From the NCBI GenBank assembly GCA_029204225.1, contig CM055092.1:44508309-44572308 (forward strand): a DNA stretch of 64,000 nucleotides. The letters run 5' to 3'. The notes under the pieces were generated by a model. It was not told the DNA's origin. It searched no databases and was given only the letters and a program-made list of their open reading frames with translations. Each line of letters starts with the position of its first letter. Position 1 is the stretch's first letter. Positions 23,138 through 34,500 of the stretch are shown here, in pieces. The position numbers were made by a program, and so were the translations under genes. Source of the stretch: Diphasiastrum complanatum (lineage: Eukaryota; Streptophyta; Lycopodiopsida; Lycopodiales; Lycopodiaceae).

Positions 23138-23214
23138 TCACTCAAAATGCGATTAATCGCAATAGGCTTACCTCAATCTGCCAGAGATTATTGTATTCAC
23201 AATGTGATCCTAGA

Positions 23215-23368
23215 TGTAGCACGGGTATCTCAAATGAAGCCAGGAACCACGACTTAGCTTCCCAACCTTTAAGTCTTGCCGTCCAAACCGACTTGACATA
23301 CAAGCAGCCAACTCGCCAACAACGATTAGACTTAACCAGCTTGAAGTTTCGAAACCAACATTGAGATC
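23215..23368 (-). mobile_element. Oldest LTR copy (E0), first piece
   Basis: Begins with the family end TGTAGC and is collinear with other copies (for example 47463 onward) up to the words ACATTGAGATC. There it is interrupted by the next LTR. Its continuation, beginning AGATCCAAC, is at 37071. Confidence 0.7.
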
Positions 23369-24534
23369 TGTAGCGCAGGTATTCCAAAGAGAGTCGTGCG
23401 AACCACAACTTAGCTTCCCAGCCTTCAACTCTTGCCGTCCGAACCCACTTGACATACAAGCAGCCAACTCGCCAACAACGATCAAACTTAACCAACTTGA
23501 AGTTCAGAAACCAACATTGAGATCCAACCTGGCGCCATGCCAGATCGGGGGTCCCGATGTGGGTGACTTCCTTCCAAGCAAGCCGCCCGACATACATCAA
23601 ACTTAACCAACTCGAAGCTTCCTTACGAACGAGTAGCATCCATGCCAAGCAAGTAATCTGACTTACATCAGACTTAACCAACTGAAAGCTTCGTCATGAG
23701 CGCTGGAAGCCAACTTGGCACCACGCCATACTGGACAGCCATAAACAAGTAACTTCCACCCAAGCAAGCCATCCAACTCAACTGACAGGTTAGAGCCTGT
23801 TCCCCAAGAGCTTAACTCATTCATGTTCATGCAAGGAACACTCAGAACCACAAGCCGCGACAGATATGGAGACAACCAATTCTTGGACCGAATGGTCCCG
23901 ACAACATACCGCTCGCCACGGACCGAATGGCCCCTACGACATACCGTTGGTGTCCCGGGATACGATCCTCAGCTATGTGCCATATCAAAAAGTTTGAAGC
24001 GGCCTTACAACCGGCACTTTTACTTAACACTGAAACCTTTATTAATAAATTTGAGAAGGTTACATTTCAAGTGTGTGACCGACCCTAGTCTCCGAGGCGC
24101 TGGCATGCCAAGGTGGGCGCCAAGACAACATTCCAGCAAGGGAGGTTGAGACTTGGTTGGAGCTCACCCTGAGTCGCAACCCACACTCCCCTATAGTATT
24201 GGTGGGATTCGACACCTCCCCTCATGCCAAGTGCTTTGCCAATACTGGTAAAGCATGTTTTCTCTCTCTAGGATTTTTCTCTCTCTAGAATTTATTGATC
24301 CCCAGGCTTCCTTTAAGCATGCCTAGATCGTGTGAGGTGATTGCACATCGATCTGAGCTCTCTGGACTTCGCTAGAACCGATCAGAGATTTTTGACCATA
24401 GGAACTTGGCGCCGGCTGGATTTTGGTCAAAGTGGTGCCGGCTACGCCGGCAGCAGAAGTGGCGCTGCTGGCGTCGGGGGCAATGCTAGCGCAAGTGGCA
24501 CCGAAGTAAAGCTTGTAACGGTAGCTTTACAACA
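23369..24534 (-). mobile_element. 3' LTR of nested element E1
   Basis: A 1166-bp LTR from TGTAGC to ACAACA (in the element's orientation TGTTGT...GCTACA). It contains a TTTATT block at about 24030 whose complement AATAAA may be the polyadenylation signal, and a CTCTCT-rich tract near 24260. It is followed at 24535 by a polypurine tract on the minus strand. The 5-bp duplication AGATC precedes it (23364-23368) and recurs after the partner LTR at 37071-37075. Confidence 0.75.
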
Positions 24535-24549
24535 TCCACCCCACCTTTA
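24535..24549 (-). other. Polypurine tract of element E1
   Basis: On the minus strand this reads AAAGGTGGGGTGGA next to the LTR start TGTTGT. The identical junction occurs beside the LTR ending at 49292. It primes plus-strand synthesis in LTR elements. Confidence 0.65.
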
Positions 24550-24574
24550 TAAAATCTGATGTCCTCATCAGATG

Positions 24575-24860
24575 TACACAACTATGCATACACATACACA
24601 CACACCTTAGACACACATACATTCAACATAGATATTCAGAAACACATAAACACATGCACACATGTATATGCATGTGTGAATGGCACACATGCATATCACA
24701 CAGACATACATACCACAAACACACACACACATATTCATACACATACACACACCCTGCACAGACAAACATTCAACATACATATTCACAAACACATCAACAT
24801 GTGCACACATGCACATCAACATATGCATACAACACAGACATACAGACCACAAACACATAA
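24575..24860 (+). repeat. CA-rich microsatellite
   Basis: Imperfect CACA/CATA repeats with two partial longer-period copies (ATTCAACATA...CACAAACACAT). They encode only low-complexity His/Thr frames. Confidence 0.9.
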
Positions 24861-24863
24861 AAA

Positions 24864-24866
<3 letters not shown>

Positions 24867-24906
<40 letters not shown>

Positions 24907-25018
24907 TAAAACAATCCAGCCTCTTGCCATCGTCAAAAGCATCGCTCGCCACCCAAAACGCCCTCCTGTCCAAAAGAGAGGAGCAGAAACAGTAGCCTAG
25001 AGAAGGAATGGCAAAGCG

Positions 25019-25088
<70 letters not shown>
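24867..25088. repeat. (TC)n and (GA)n arrays facing each other
   Basis: TC run at 24867-24902 and GA run at 25021-25088, separated by 118 bp of non-repetitive sequence. The arms are complementary over at least 36 bp. Confidence 0.9.
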
Positions 25089-25090
<2 letters not shown>

Positions 25091-26480
25091 TAGTTGCAAG
25101 CAAGAAAATAGTAGATAGATATGGATTTTTAGATAGCGCACATGTAAAAAAGGTGAGATAAGAGGCAAGGAAGCACAAGTACGTGAGAGTGAGATAGAGA
25201 GTAGGACAATTGTATTATTTTATTGATGCTTATGGTATAGACTGACTCCATAATATTTGAATGCTTTCTTTCTAGAATTTGCAAAATACTTTCTCTTGCA
25301 AACAATTTCTAAATGCCTTTGATTGATCTTCTCCAAGAAACCCGCCTGCTGGTCGTGATCGAGAGAGTATTTATCTACTTATTTATTTATTTATTTATAA
25401 TTAAACACTTAATATTATTTGAACTTCAAAATGCATATATTAAAAATGTTGGTGGGCTGGCAACTTGGCCCATTAAATTTCAAACTTTGAAACTTTGGGC
25501 CACAAGCTCTCCAATGGCTAAAGAGAAAGGTATTTGAAGTTTGAAGTTTGTAAATCTTGATTCTCAATATCATTGTATTGTACCTTGACTCATGACATTT
25601 AAATTAAGTTCTAGCTCATAAAAAATATGGCTCGAAATTTAAAATAAGTTGTAGCTCGTCAAAAATATGGCTCAAAAATAGCCTCCAGCCATATGGATGT
25701 ATAATTTAGTTAGTATTTCTAATAACTAATGTCTTTCATTCAATTTTTGAACATTCTAGGCTATGTTTTTTTGTAAGAAAACCCCAAAGCAAAAAAGGGT
25801 CTTTCGGAAAGTTATCAGTAATGTTAATTTTGCATTTCTTACTAATGTTGACCTTCTTCCCCTACTTCCATGTGACTAATCCACAAGGACAACTTCATCA
25901 GCACCATTAAAGATCTATTGTTAGTACCTATTGCAAAATGGCCTGGTAGACCTGCAGAAAAGGAGACATGGAAAACTAATTTTGTTGTGATGGCACCCCA
26001 ATGTCAAAGGATAGTTTAGAAGGATGTATTTTGCTAAAGCATTCACATGCACGTATAAAGTGATCTCCTTTGGCTACAATCAATGGCACCACCACTCTCT
26101 CTTTTGTTACTTTATCAAGATAGAGGACAATGTCTTTTTTAGGAGGGGGGAGTCAAAATTGGAACTTGTGCCCTTGTTATTATCAACCGTAGTAGCACTC
26201 GCAAACCATGAATTGCGGTTTGAACGACGAATCGATCCAATTATGAACTAGGTGGAAACACTTATCGGTATAAATTGCTAATGGCTAAATCGTTAATCCT
26301 AATATGACAGAGCAAGGATCAATTGCTGCATTCGAAGCAAAGGTGTTCATGTTAAAAATTCACAATTCTAGCTTGACTAGTTTTGGTCATATGACTTGTA
26401 AATAGTTAGATGGTCATGATGTGGCTTGTCACACATGCCAAATAGCATAGGATTCCATTCATCAGGATGTTCTCAAGTAG
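25089..26480. other. AT-rich sequence, possible weak retroelement traces
   Basis: No intact ORF with a recognisable domain. Around 26330-26470 the plus strand reads a degraded Cys/His segment (HDVACHTCQIA) that may be an old integrase or pre-integrase fragment. The remainder is unassigned. Confidence 0.35.
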
Positions 26481-27021
26481 ACCTAAGTGCTAGAACCTTT
26501 GGAATGAGTCCAAATTATGCTTAGATACAAGAGAGAGAACATAGGAGCTATTTTTGGTAATTTTTGCATTGTTGAGGGATCTCCAAGATTCCAACCCTAA
26601 CTTGGTAGGCATGAAAGATCCACCAAAATTGGCATTAGGGATAGGTTTAGGGCTACTCATACCTGCCCAAAACTGTGATGGATCATGTATATATAGGTGA
26701 TGATATCTCACCAAAATCAATCAAGCAATTTCATGATTTTTCACTCATAATGGTGCAATAGCTCTCTATGTTCTTAATTCTTTGAGTTCTTGTGATTCCT
26801 AATGATTATAGGATTGAATGTAGCTCTGGTGTACAATACTCAGACTGTGGGAGGCCGTACTTTTACATGTGTGAAGGCTTCTTCAAGGATTTGGACCATT
26901 TAGTGGCGTTCAAGCATAGATTATTGATGGTTAAACTTGTGCTAACCTTGTGAGATCATAATCTATTGTTTCCCTCATCATGTTAAGTGTTTTAGAATCC
27001 TTATTTGCTGTAATTTTTACA

Positions 27022-27033
27022 TGGTATCAGAGC
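27022..27033 (+). other. Primer-binding site, initiator tRNA-Met
   Basis: TGGTATCAGAGC exactly matches the canonical plant retrotransposon primer site. It is followed by a leader and then the gag ATG 800 bp downstream. Confidence 0.85.
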
Positions 27034-27832
27034 CTAAAGGCTGAAATGAGCTAAATCCTTGGTTTTTATTCAATTTGATTACAATTTTTGATCTAAATCT
27101 TGTGTAGATTGGATCTTAGCATCTAGCATTGATTCTAGAACTCAAAGTGAGTCAAATACATTGGAGATTGGTGTTGTGTGACTTCATTTGCAGGTTTTTA
27201 GGTGTCTAAAACTAGAGGCAAAGTTGAATTCAATTCACATTACCAAGATAGCAAGTTTTGCTTGCTCCAAGCATTGATTTCTAAGCGAGTTTTGGAGGTG
27301 ATTTCATAGAGGAGGCTTTCTAGCATTCAAGGAGAGGGAAGATCAGAGTTTTGGGGACTCTTCAAGGCTGTTCTAAGGTGTAGAGGACACATCCTAAAGT
27401 GATTTAGGTTCAGTCCAATCATTGCTTGACTTATGCACCAAATTAGATCAATTTTTCATCAATTTTGATCAATTTTTGCTTGTGATTGGATAGTAGATTG
27501 TATTGCATCCTCATCAAGTTCCATTTAGATCTTTTACAAGTGATTTTGGAAGTATATTAGGTTGCTGAAATTCACTCTTGATCAGATCATTTGGAAGCTT
27601 TTATGCTCTTTATAGAAAGAGGGGCAATTCTACTAGTATTGGCTACTTCAATCAAGCAAGTGCATTGTTTCTAGTATTCTATGATTTGATTTTGTTAAAG
27701 ATCATTCTTAGATCTTTATAGGAAGTCTATTACTGATATTTTCAGGTCTCTAAGAAGTGGGATAAGGTAGATCTTCAATCAAATCAATAGATGTAACCTT
27801 CATTTGTGTCAAGTCCTTGACTAGGAGACTAG

Positions 27833-28999
27833 ATGGCATCTATAAATGCATATCTTTTGGATACTAATGAAAAACCCAACAAAACTAACTATTTCATATG
27901 GAAAGTTAGAATGGAATCCATCATGATCATGCAAGATCTGATGGAAATTGTAAATGGTAAGGAGGGTGAACCTATTCATCCTCAAGAAAAAGCCAAATAC
28001 ATCAAGAGGTGCAATGTTGCACTACATTGCATAAAAATGAATGTTGCAAATGAACTCTTAAGAGAGGTAGGAGATTGCACTTCGGCTCAAGATGCTTGGG
28101 AGACTTTGCAAAAGGTCTATGAATCCAAGAACCAAACTAGAATGTTAGCTTTGAAGAATCGAATCTATAGAAGTTATCAAAAGAAAGGAGAGAGTGCACA
28201 TACTTTTGTCCTAAGAGTAAAGGAATTGAACAAAGAGCTAGCCTTCATAGGTGATCCTATCAAGGATGAAGAGCTTGTTCAACTCATACTGAATGGACTA
28301 AGCTTTGAATTTGACAATTTGGTTCAGGGATATGCAATTATGGGTAAGCTACCCATACTTGAAGAACTCCAAGGCACACTCACAGCCGAGGAATCAAGAA
28401 GGAGCCAAATGCAAGAGAGGATGGATAGGCTTTCCATCCAAGGTGGAGATGACCAAGCTCTCTTCACCAAAGGCAAAGGCAAGTCCAAAGGAAAAGAATC
28501 AACATTCAAGAAGTCTTCAAAGCTTGAGGATCAAGAAGGACCCTCAAAGGCATCTCCATCAACCACCAAAGTCAAGAAGGACAAATCAAAGATGAAGTGC
28601 TACTATTGTAACAAGATGGGGCATTATGCCTCGGAATGCTTCAAGAGGAAGCAAGATCAAAGCCATGTGCACATTGCTAGCACCAAATCTAATGGAGGTT
28701 CATCCATGTTCTTAACCTTCATTGCTGACTACTCAAGATATTGCTGGGTGTTCTTACTTTCCTTCAAGTCTCAAGTATTTGATACTTTTGTAAAGTTCAA
28801 GTTGTTTGTGAAAAAGCATCATAATCATAGCATCCAGATTCTTAGAAGTGACAATGGTGGAGAATTCATCTCCAATGAGTTCAAGGCCTTTTGTGAGGAG
28901 GAAGGGATCAAGAAAGAGACTTCTTGTCCTTACACTCCTCAACAAGATGGAGTTGCTGAAAGAATGAATAGAACATTATGTGAATGTTCTAAGGCTTAA
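27833..28999 (+). CDS. Copia Gag-integrase in-frame fusion protein
   Basis: An intact ORF of 388 codons from ATG 27833 to TAA. Residues about 1-210 are copia Gag (MASINAYLLDTNEKPNKTNY, W-x-x-R-M start; UBN2-like region with AWETLQKVYES and HTFVLRVKELNKEL). Then comes a basic Lys/Ser linker, a CCHC knuckle at about residues 258-271 (C-Y-Y-C-N-K-M-G-H-Y-A-S-E-C), and after about 25 residues the integrase core. The core shows FIADYSRYCWVFLLSFKS, ILRSDNGGEF and GVAERMNRTL, so the D, D and E catalytic segments are present. Protease, pre-integrase and HHCC zinc domain are missing, which implies an in-frame deletion of several hundred bases near 28690. Without RT it cannot be autonomous; a Gag-like packaging role is conceivable. 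Confidence 0.8.
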   Translation: MASINAYLLDTNEKPNKTNYFIWKVRMESIMIMQDLMEIVNGKEGEPIHPQEKAKYIKRCNVALHCIKMNVANELLREVGDCTSAQDAWETLQKVYESKNQTRMLALKNRIYRSYQKKGESAHTFVLRVKELNKELAFIGDPIKDEELVQLILNGLSFEFDNLVQGYAIMGKLPILEELQGTLTAEESRRSQMQERMDRLSIQGGDDQALFTKGKGKSKGKESTFKKSSKLEDQEGPSKASPSTTKVKKDKSKMKCYYCNKMGHYASECFKRKQDQSHVHIASTKSNGGSSMFLTFIADYSRYCWVFLLSFKSQVFDTFVKFKLFVKKHHNHSIQILRSDNGGEFISNEFKAFCEEEGIKKETSCPYTPQQDGVAERMNRTLCECSKA

Positions 29000-29085
29000 A
29001 GATTAGATGCTTGTTTGCCCAAATCCTTTTGGGTGAGTCTCTTGTATGTGCAAACTACTTGATGAATAGGGTGTCCCCATTGGAA

Positions 29086-31148
29086 ATTCAATTTTTTTTT
29101 GAAATCTTAAACTGGAGGGAAAGTAACTTTCCCTCTTCCACTCACACCTTTCAGGTAACCACTCAGATTGGCACTATAAGAACTGTCCCAGCGATGGATA
29201 GTAGCTTCAACTTTTCACAACATCTTGAATAAATCGTTGGTTTTCTTGCTTGACGTCCAGCGATGGACAGATAGCTTCAATATTATAAAGCTGCCAGTTT
29301 CTCTTCTCCTTTTATGCATGTTACTATCAAAAGACAAGTAGAGGAATTCTAATAGATCTTTCTTGAAATAATGATTCCACTCTCTGTTTCATTCAAGTTG
29401 CTTGTAACATATGAGACTAATCCTTTACTGGTGCACGTGATAATGTAGTGACCTCCTACACTACGACATTCTTTCTTGTATGCTTTGGTTCTTACTCAAA
29501 CCAAACACTCTCGTACTACAAAGCGAAGGTATGTTTTCAACGGAAGTTGATTTTACATAATGTAAGTTATCGCATTCATTCTGAATACATCTTATATATG
29601 CTCCTCTCTACAGCTTTTTACAAGCAAATAGTTGCTAAAGAAATCTGGCTTTGGTTTTTTATGACCCAAAGATAAAGAGTCATCACGAAGTAAAAGAAAA
29701 GATGACATCCTCTCAAGAAGCCACGTCTGCAACTATTCAGGTATATCTTTCTAGAGTAAGTAAATGCTTGATGGCTTCAACAAGCACGGTATAATAAGTT
29801 ACGTACATCCTTAAGAAATAGAGCTTTTCTGTACAATTGTGCTTTTACTTCCTCGTTTCGGAAAAAGAATCAACACTAGACCACATTAAACCTATATACG
29901 GAGTCTCTTACTTTTTTTAAAATCATATCTTTCCTATACATTGTCCCTATACTATGATTGTTACGCTACTCAGATGTAACAATGTTTACAGATCCCCTGC
30001 TCCAGAGGATCTGTTAACTACTGTTTCTCTTTCCTTGCTACTTCTTCAGAATCGTTTCTGCCTGTTATCAGGCTTCATGGCCTTCCTTAGATGGTTTTTT
30101 GATTTTACGATGCTAAACCAGGCAAAAGGAAACAGGTAGACGTTGTAGTATGTTTCTTTGTCCTGCTTGTCAAAGGACAACTCAGGGACGTCACTCTTGA
30201 ACGCACTTACATTCTACATGGATGCAAGCCAAGAACGCTCATTCACAGATCAACATGCAAACCAATGAACGTTCAATGAGTTTCTACAACTACCTACACT
30301 TAAATGGACTGAATCAGAGTCTACAATACATTAACACTGAGCTACATTTGCATGACTGATAAACAAGAAACAAGAACTAAACTACCGCATGTTAGAAGTC
30401 CAAGAATCAAGAAACCAACCACTCTATTGATTCTTGGACATCCCAAGAACATCAAGAACTGGATTGTATAGAGATATGCAAGAATCGCACCACAAATCCA
30501 GCCTATTTAGCTTACCTGAATGCTGGATCCTACATTAATCCACAAGAATGCAAGGAAGTTAATCCACTCTACAAAAACAGCAAATCTAATCCACTCTACA
30601 GTCCACAACCACACACAAAAGGAGGGAAGGGCAAGAACATAAATGCATCACTCAAGAAACAAGCATGATCAAGAAGCTCAATGGTTGCACCAAACTCGTG
30701 AAGGCTCTTCTCATTTCAGCATGGAGTTGATACAATTCACAAAAAGCTCCTCTTCACAAAGAGAGAGTCTCTTAAATAAGCAAGAGAGCTCCTTAGGTGG
30801 CATCTTAGTGGAATTTCCACATTTCACAAATCACAAGTGAAATAATGCTCTCCATTAGAGGTCACCATCAAAAGGTGGCTCACCTTACTTTCTTTAAGAG
30901 GGGTCTACTTGCATTTATTACATTTGCCTAGAAATACTAGTTCCTACATGGTCATTCCATCTTCCAGGATTCACCATGAGGCTTACACAGTTCTTGCATG
31001 TCTTTCCTAGCTAGTATTTCTCGGCTCTCATACTCGGCTCTCAGTCTTCATTAGTCTCGTCTTCTCATAGACCTCCTCGGTCTAAGGTGAGAGGTGCTCT
31101 TGAGTTGCTCTGTCTGAGTATCTTGGGGATTCGTCAGAATCAGCCAAC
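29086..31148. other. No recognised gene; right part probably an LTR
   Basis: The 29086-30150 stretch is AT-rich, with two copies of a short word around CAGCGATGGA (29191 and 29260) and no domain in any frame. The part ending at 31149 is probably the 3' LTR of a minus-strand element (see the polypurine tract there). I could not find the LTR's other end. Confidence 0.4.
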
Positions 31149-31166
31149 ATCATCCCACCCCTAATG
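31149..31166 (-). other. LTR start and polypurine tract of a minus-strand gypsy element
   Basis: On the minus strand CATTAGGGGTGGGATGA is immediately followed by TGTTGGCTGATT, the usual arrangement of a polypurine tract before a 3' LTR. The gag of the same orientation lies at 33464-34500. Confidence 0.5.
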
Positions 31167-31404
31167 TGTTGCAGGACCCACTACAACTCATATTGGACGA
31201 TGTCGTTCCGCTTTGCATTGGAATCTTCGATCATCACTTGGAAAAGCGTAGATCCTCGTTTGCTTACATAAAACCAAGTGCTTATTGTCGCTGGTCAGTA
31301 ACACAAAAACTGTTTTTTTTTTTCACGAATTGCCGCAGTTTAACCAGAATGTCTTATTGCTGCAATTGGTTGACATTCTCAAAATTGGAGAGCTCTCAGC
31401 AGCT

Positions 31405-32369
31405 TCACAACTTGCATGCTTGAGTGCCTTCCATGTGTCTCCTTGTTTTGTCACTTGTATCTGTCATTGACGGTTTCATCTTTGGTTTCTTAGCAGATTC
31501 TAACTTTTGGGAGGTCTGTATCCTCCATTTTCTTCTGGGTATTTCCGTAGTTCTTCTCTCAGTCGAAGTTCCAGTCTCAAGGAAAACCTTTGATCTGTAG
31601 GTTGCACAAACTTTGAATATCAGTCTCAAGGGGATGGATTCATCAAAAGCTGGTGGTAGGAACAGATTTGGATGGACGGTTTGGTAACGGTGAGGAAACA
31701 TGATGAAGGCTTGGTGACAAGGTGAAGGAACTAATAGTTCTACAATTGCAGCCTTGGACCCTTGCAATGTCGAGCTTCGACCACCACTTGTTGGGTGAGG
31801 AGCTTGCTTTATTTGTAGGTTCACGGATGTCTTCCTCTTTCATTTTCTGCAGCTCTTTTTTTTTTATCCGTAACTTTTGGATCTCTTTGGAATTCATAAG
31901 AGAGGATTCAACTATCATTACTCCAAAGAGTTTCTTTTGATCAAGATCAATTTGACTCATCTGTTGTTTAAGTTTTATCCTTTCCTCCTTAGCTTCCTGG
32001 ATCTTTCTTTTTATTTCTTCTGCTGTTTCGCTTGCTTTTGTAGGTCTTTTTTGGCTGAACAACCAATATAGGTGGTAGTTGGTCTCCACAAGACACTTGC
32101 AATGATCTATCAGCTGCTTCGGTAAGACTATCAAAAATTGGAAATTTCTCAGAAGAACAATAAACTGATGATAAACAAACAGATGGAAGGAAGGGTGATA
32201 GTGACAACGGTAGATGTTTTGGGCGATAAGCATGAGAATGGATGCAGATGTATGACGAGAGGTTGGTTGAAGAAGGAGACTGATTTCCCAATGATTGAGT
32301 TTCCCTTTCTGAAGGATCTTCGTCGTGACTAGAGTACTTCTTCTGATTGAGACTTTTTGGATTACCCAT
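31405..32369 (-). pseudogene. Coiled-coil ORF of a minus-strand retroelement, frameshifted
   Basis: The frame ending at 31643 has a clear Lys/Glu-rich heptad region (AEEIKRKIQEAKEERIKLKQ, then KEIQKLRIKKKELQKMKEED). A second frame at 31989-32369 reads PPILVVQPKKTYKSKR into the same DNA, and a third covers 31405-31824, so at least one frameshift breaks it. No catalytic motif is seen. By position it lies between gag and 3' LTR, where pol would normally be. It could be a captured or accessory ORF; I do not recognise the family. Confidence 0.35.
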
Positions 32370-33463
32370 CTGCCTTCTTTAGCCTTGTCTTTTTCATATT
32401 TGACTTGTGACCTGGGCTGTCAATCTTGCTGATGTGGTTGCTGGCAATGTGGCTACTCCAGTGGATCCAAGTAGATCCACTCTCTCTCCCCCCCAAAAAA
32501 AAATCTATTGGTGGAGATTTTGTTGCTGGTAACTGTTCATGTTCAAAATTGGAGCAGTGTGTAGAACATGCAGTTGAAAACACGGTGAATATGCAACTGG
32601 ACTAAAGATTGAACAAATTTTAACTAAATTTGTTTCGATCTTGTTATAGTTGACTTGAAGAGTAATATGGCAATGAGGTGTAGAAATCAACTCTAACTTG
32701 TCATGGATTTCTCATAGTTTTCAAAAATTTGAAACTGTTGTACAAGATAGTCTGAAGATGGATAGATGAATGAAAATGTGTTCTGGAGATGCTCTACAGA
32801 AGACTCTCGTGCAGTAGCTATTCCTCATGCAAAACACACAAAACAAAAACAAGGTAATAAACAAATGTGACAGAGAGTGAGAACTGTATAGCACTTGTCG
32901 AACAAAACTTGCATTCATCAACATTGATAAGTCACCTTGATAGTTGGAATAGTTCATTTGTTTTGTAGAGTAATGATACGTACTCTGATATGCCCTTGTC
33001 AAAACAAGGCAGAGTTGGTGACACAAAAATCTACCATCATTGATAGCAGATGCTGTAAGATATAGCTTGAGATGCAGGTATGGTTGAGGTACTATGTCCT
33101 AAGGACCTCTCTGAACAAGAGATTCAGAACCGAATCTCTATCTGGATTTTTGAATCCGAGAAATATTGTGTATTGACACATTGGAAATCTTATCAGCTTG
33201 TGGAAAGACAAATAGATTTGAGTTGCAAAAGGGGAGGAAAACTGTCAATTCCCTATGGAGGTTGCTCTTGGTTGGACATTGTAGCAGATGGCGGAATATC
33301 GGTTTCACTTTCTTGCGACAATGACTCATTTCATATTAGTGTCTTCTGGCATTTTGGAGCTGGTATATTGTACGGTAATGTAGAAGTTTGCTAGAAACTT
33401 CTCGAGTGAGCAGCAGGTTGAGCGGTTGGGTGCTATGGTGCTCATGTGGTTGTCGTGAGAATC
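32370..33463. other. Internal region of the minus-strand element, unassigned
   Basis: Short ORFs on both strands; the longest (33080-33394 plus) reads like a compact protein (LCPKDLSEQEIQNRISIWIF...) but has no known motif. No RT or RNase H landmark is visible. Confidence 0.35.
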
Positions 33464-34500
33464 CTATCGGGAGTCATGACTAACGTGATGGGCAGACAAG
33501 ATCTTAGTTGGTTGCTTTGGACAATCTTTGAAACTGTGTTTTCGGATATAGTCGGGACACTCAGCATGGTACTGGGTCTTAACTGGACAATCAACCATGA
33601 AGTGGCCGATTTCACCACAGATGAAACATCTGGTGTGCACTGGCCCTTGTATAACGGCATAGCCATCTTGTATGGCTAGTAATTCTAGAATTTTTGGTGG
33701 ATATTCATGATAAGACAAGGCATTTCCAGATTGTGATGGGTGTTCTTCATATTGTTGAACTGTATGTGCTTGGATAAGTCGATATGAAGGACAAGCATCA
33801 ACATGATGCGTAGCCTGGCAGTGTGGGAACCATATTGTTTTTCTTCCATAACGTACTTGTGCAGGGTTTGGCTGATCAGCCATATTGCTTTGGATAGACT
33901 TCAGGATAGCTTGAAACTCATCGGTGAGTTTCTCCATCTGTAGTTGATGTTGTTAAGCAACTCCAACTGGGATTTCCAAAGCTGATCTCGGGTGTCCTCG
34001 ATCGGCTTTGACTCATGGACAGGAGCGCGTGGTGCTCGTCTTTCCCTAGATTCGTCAACATCTGATCCTTCGTCTTCTTCCTTGATGGCATCAGACATAG
34101 CTAACTTTAGACTCGTGTATTCATCATTGGAATTAAGCTCGCGTCTAATCCATCTTGGAAGGCCGACTAAGAACCAGATGATGAGCATCTGTTCGGAGGA
34201 CTGTTCTTGTACTTGACTTTTGAGTCGTTTGAGACGCTCGATATAGTCTCGTACACATTCATCTTTTGTCATCTTGATGTTACTCAATTTGACAAAAGGG
34301 CTCTCTACCAAGCGAAAGGGCTTAAAACGCTTGATAAAGGACTCTTTCAAAATTGACCAGTCTATCTTTTCGTCACAATCAAGGTTGAAAAACCAATCAC
34401 GTGCTTTAGCGAGGTGAGTGCAAGGGTGCGATAAAATGTGATGGAGTGTGGTCTCGATGGGCGAGGGCAGGTGTTGCTGTGTATTGTGGTTGGTTATGTC
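33464..34500 (-). pseudogene. Ty3/gypsy Gag with CCHC knuckle, frameshifted
   Basis: The frame 33901-34350 reads FIKRFKPFRLVESPFVKLSN, YIERLKRLKSQVQE and LIIWFLVGLPRWIRREL, the retrotransposon gag fold pattern (Retrotrans_gag type). Upstream to about 34450 it continues as AKARDWFFNLDCDEKIDW. A frame change near 33930 leads to 33464-33937 with ADQPNPAQVRYGRKTIWFPH and a knuckle C-F-I-C-G-E-I-G-H-F-M-V-D-C, followed by further Cys/His. Gag forms the virus-like particle. No protease or RT follows. Confidence 0.65.

Larger units (their letters stand above)
26480..29085 (+). mobile_element. Internally deleted Ty1/copia element
   Basis: The 5' LTR should end at 27021 (…TTTTACA) just before the primer site; its start is not fixed (about 26470-26490 is a guess). 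The leader 27034-27832 is non-coding. The single ORF 27833-28999 fuses gag to integrase. Similarity stops near 29085, and no RT, RNase H or 3' LTR is visible. Confidence 0.6.

Noticed and set aside
23142-23681. Trp/Leu-rich minus ORFs within LTR copies (also 43209-43948, 47308-48037)
   Set aside because: They recur in every LTR copy with different frames and stops; they are non-coding LTR sequence.
31405-32369. Endogenous pararetrovirus protein
   Set aside because: The coiled coil alone is not diagnostic, no movement protein or RT motif is nearby, and the adjacent gag is of gypsy retrotransposon type.
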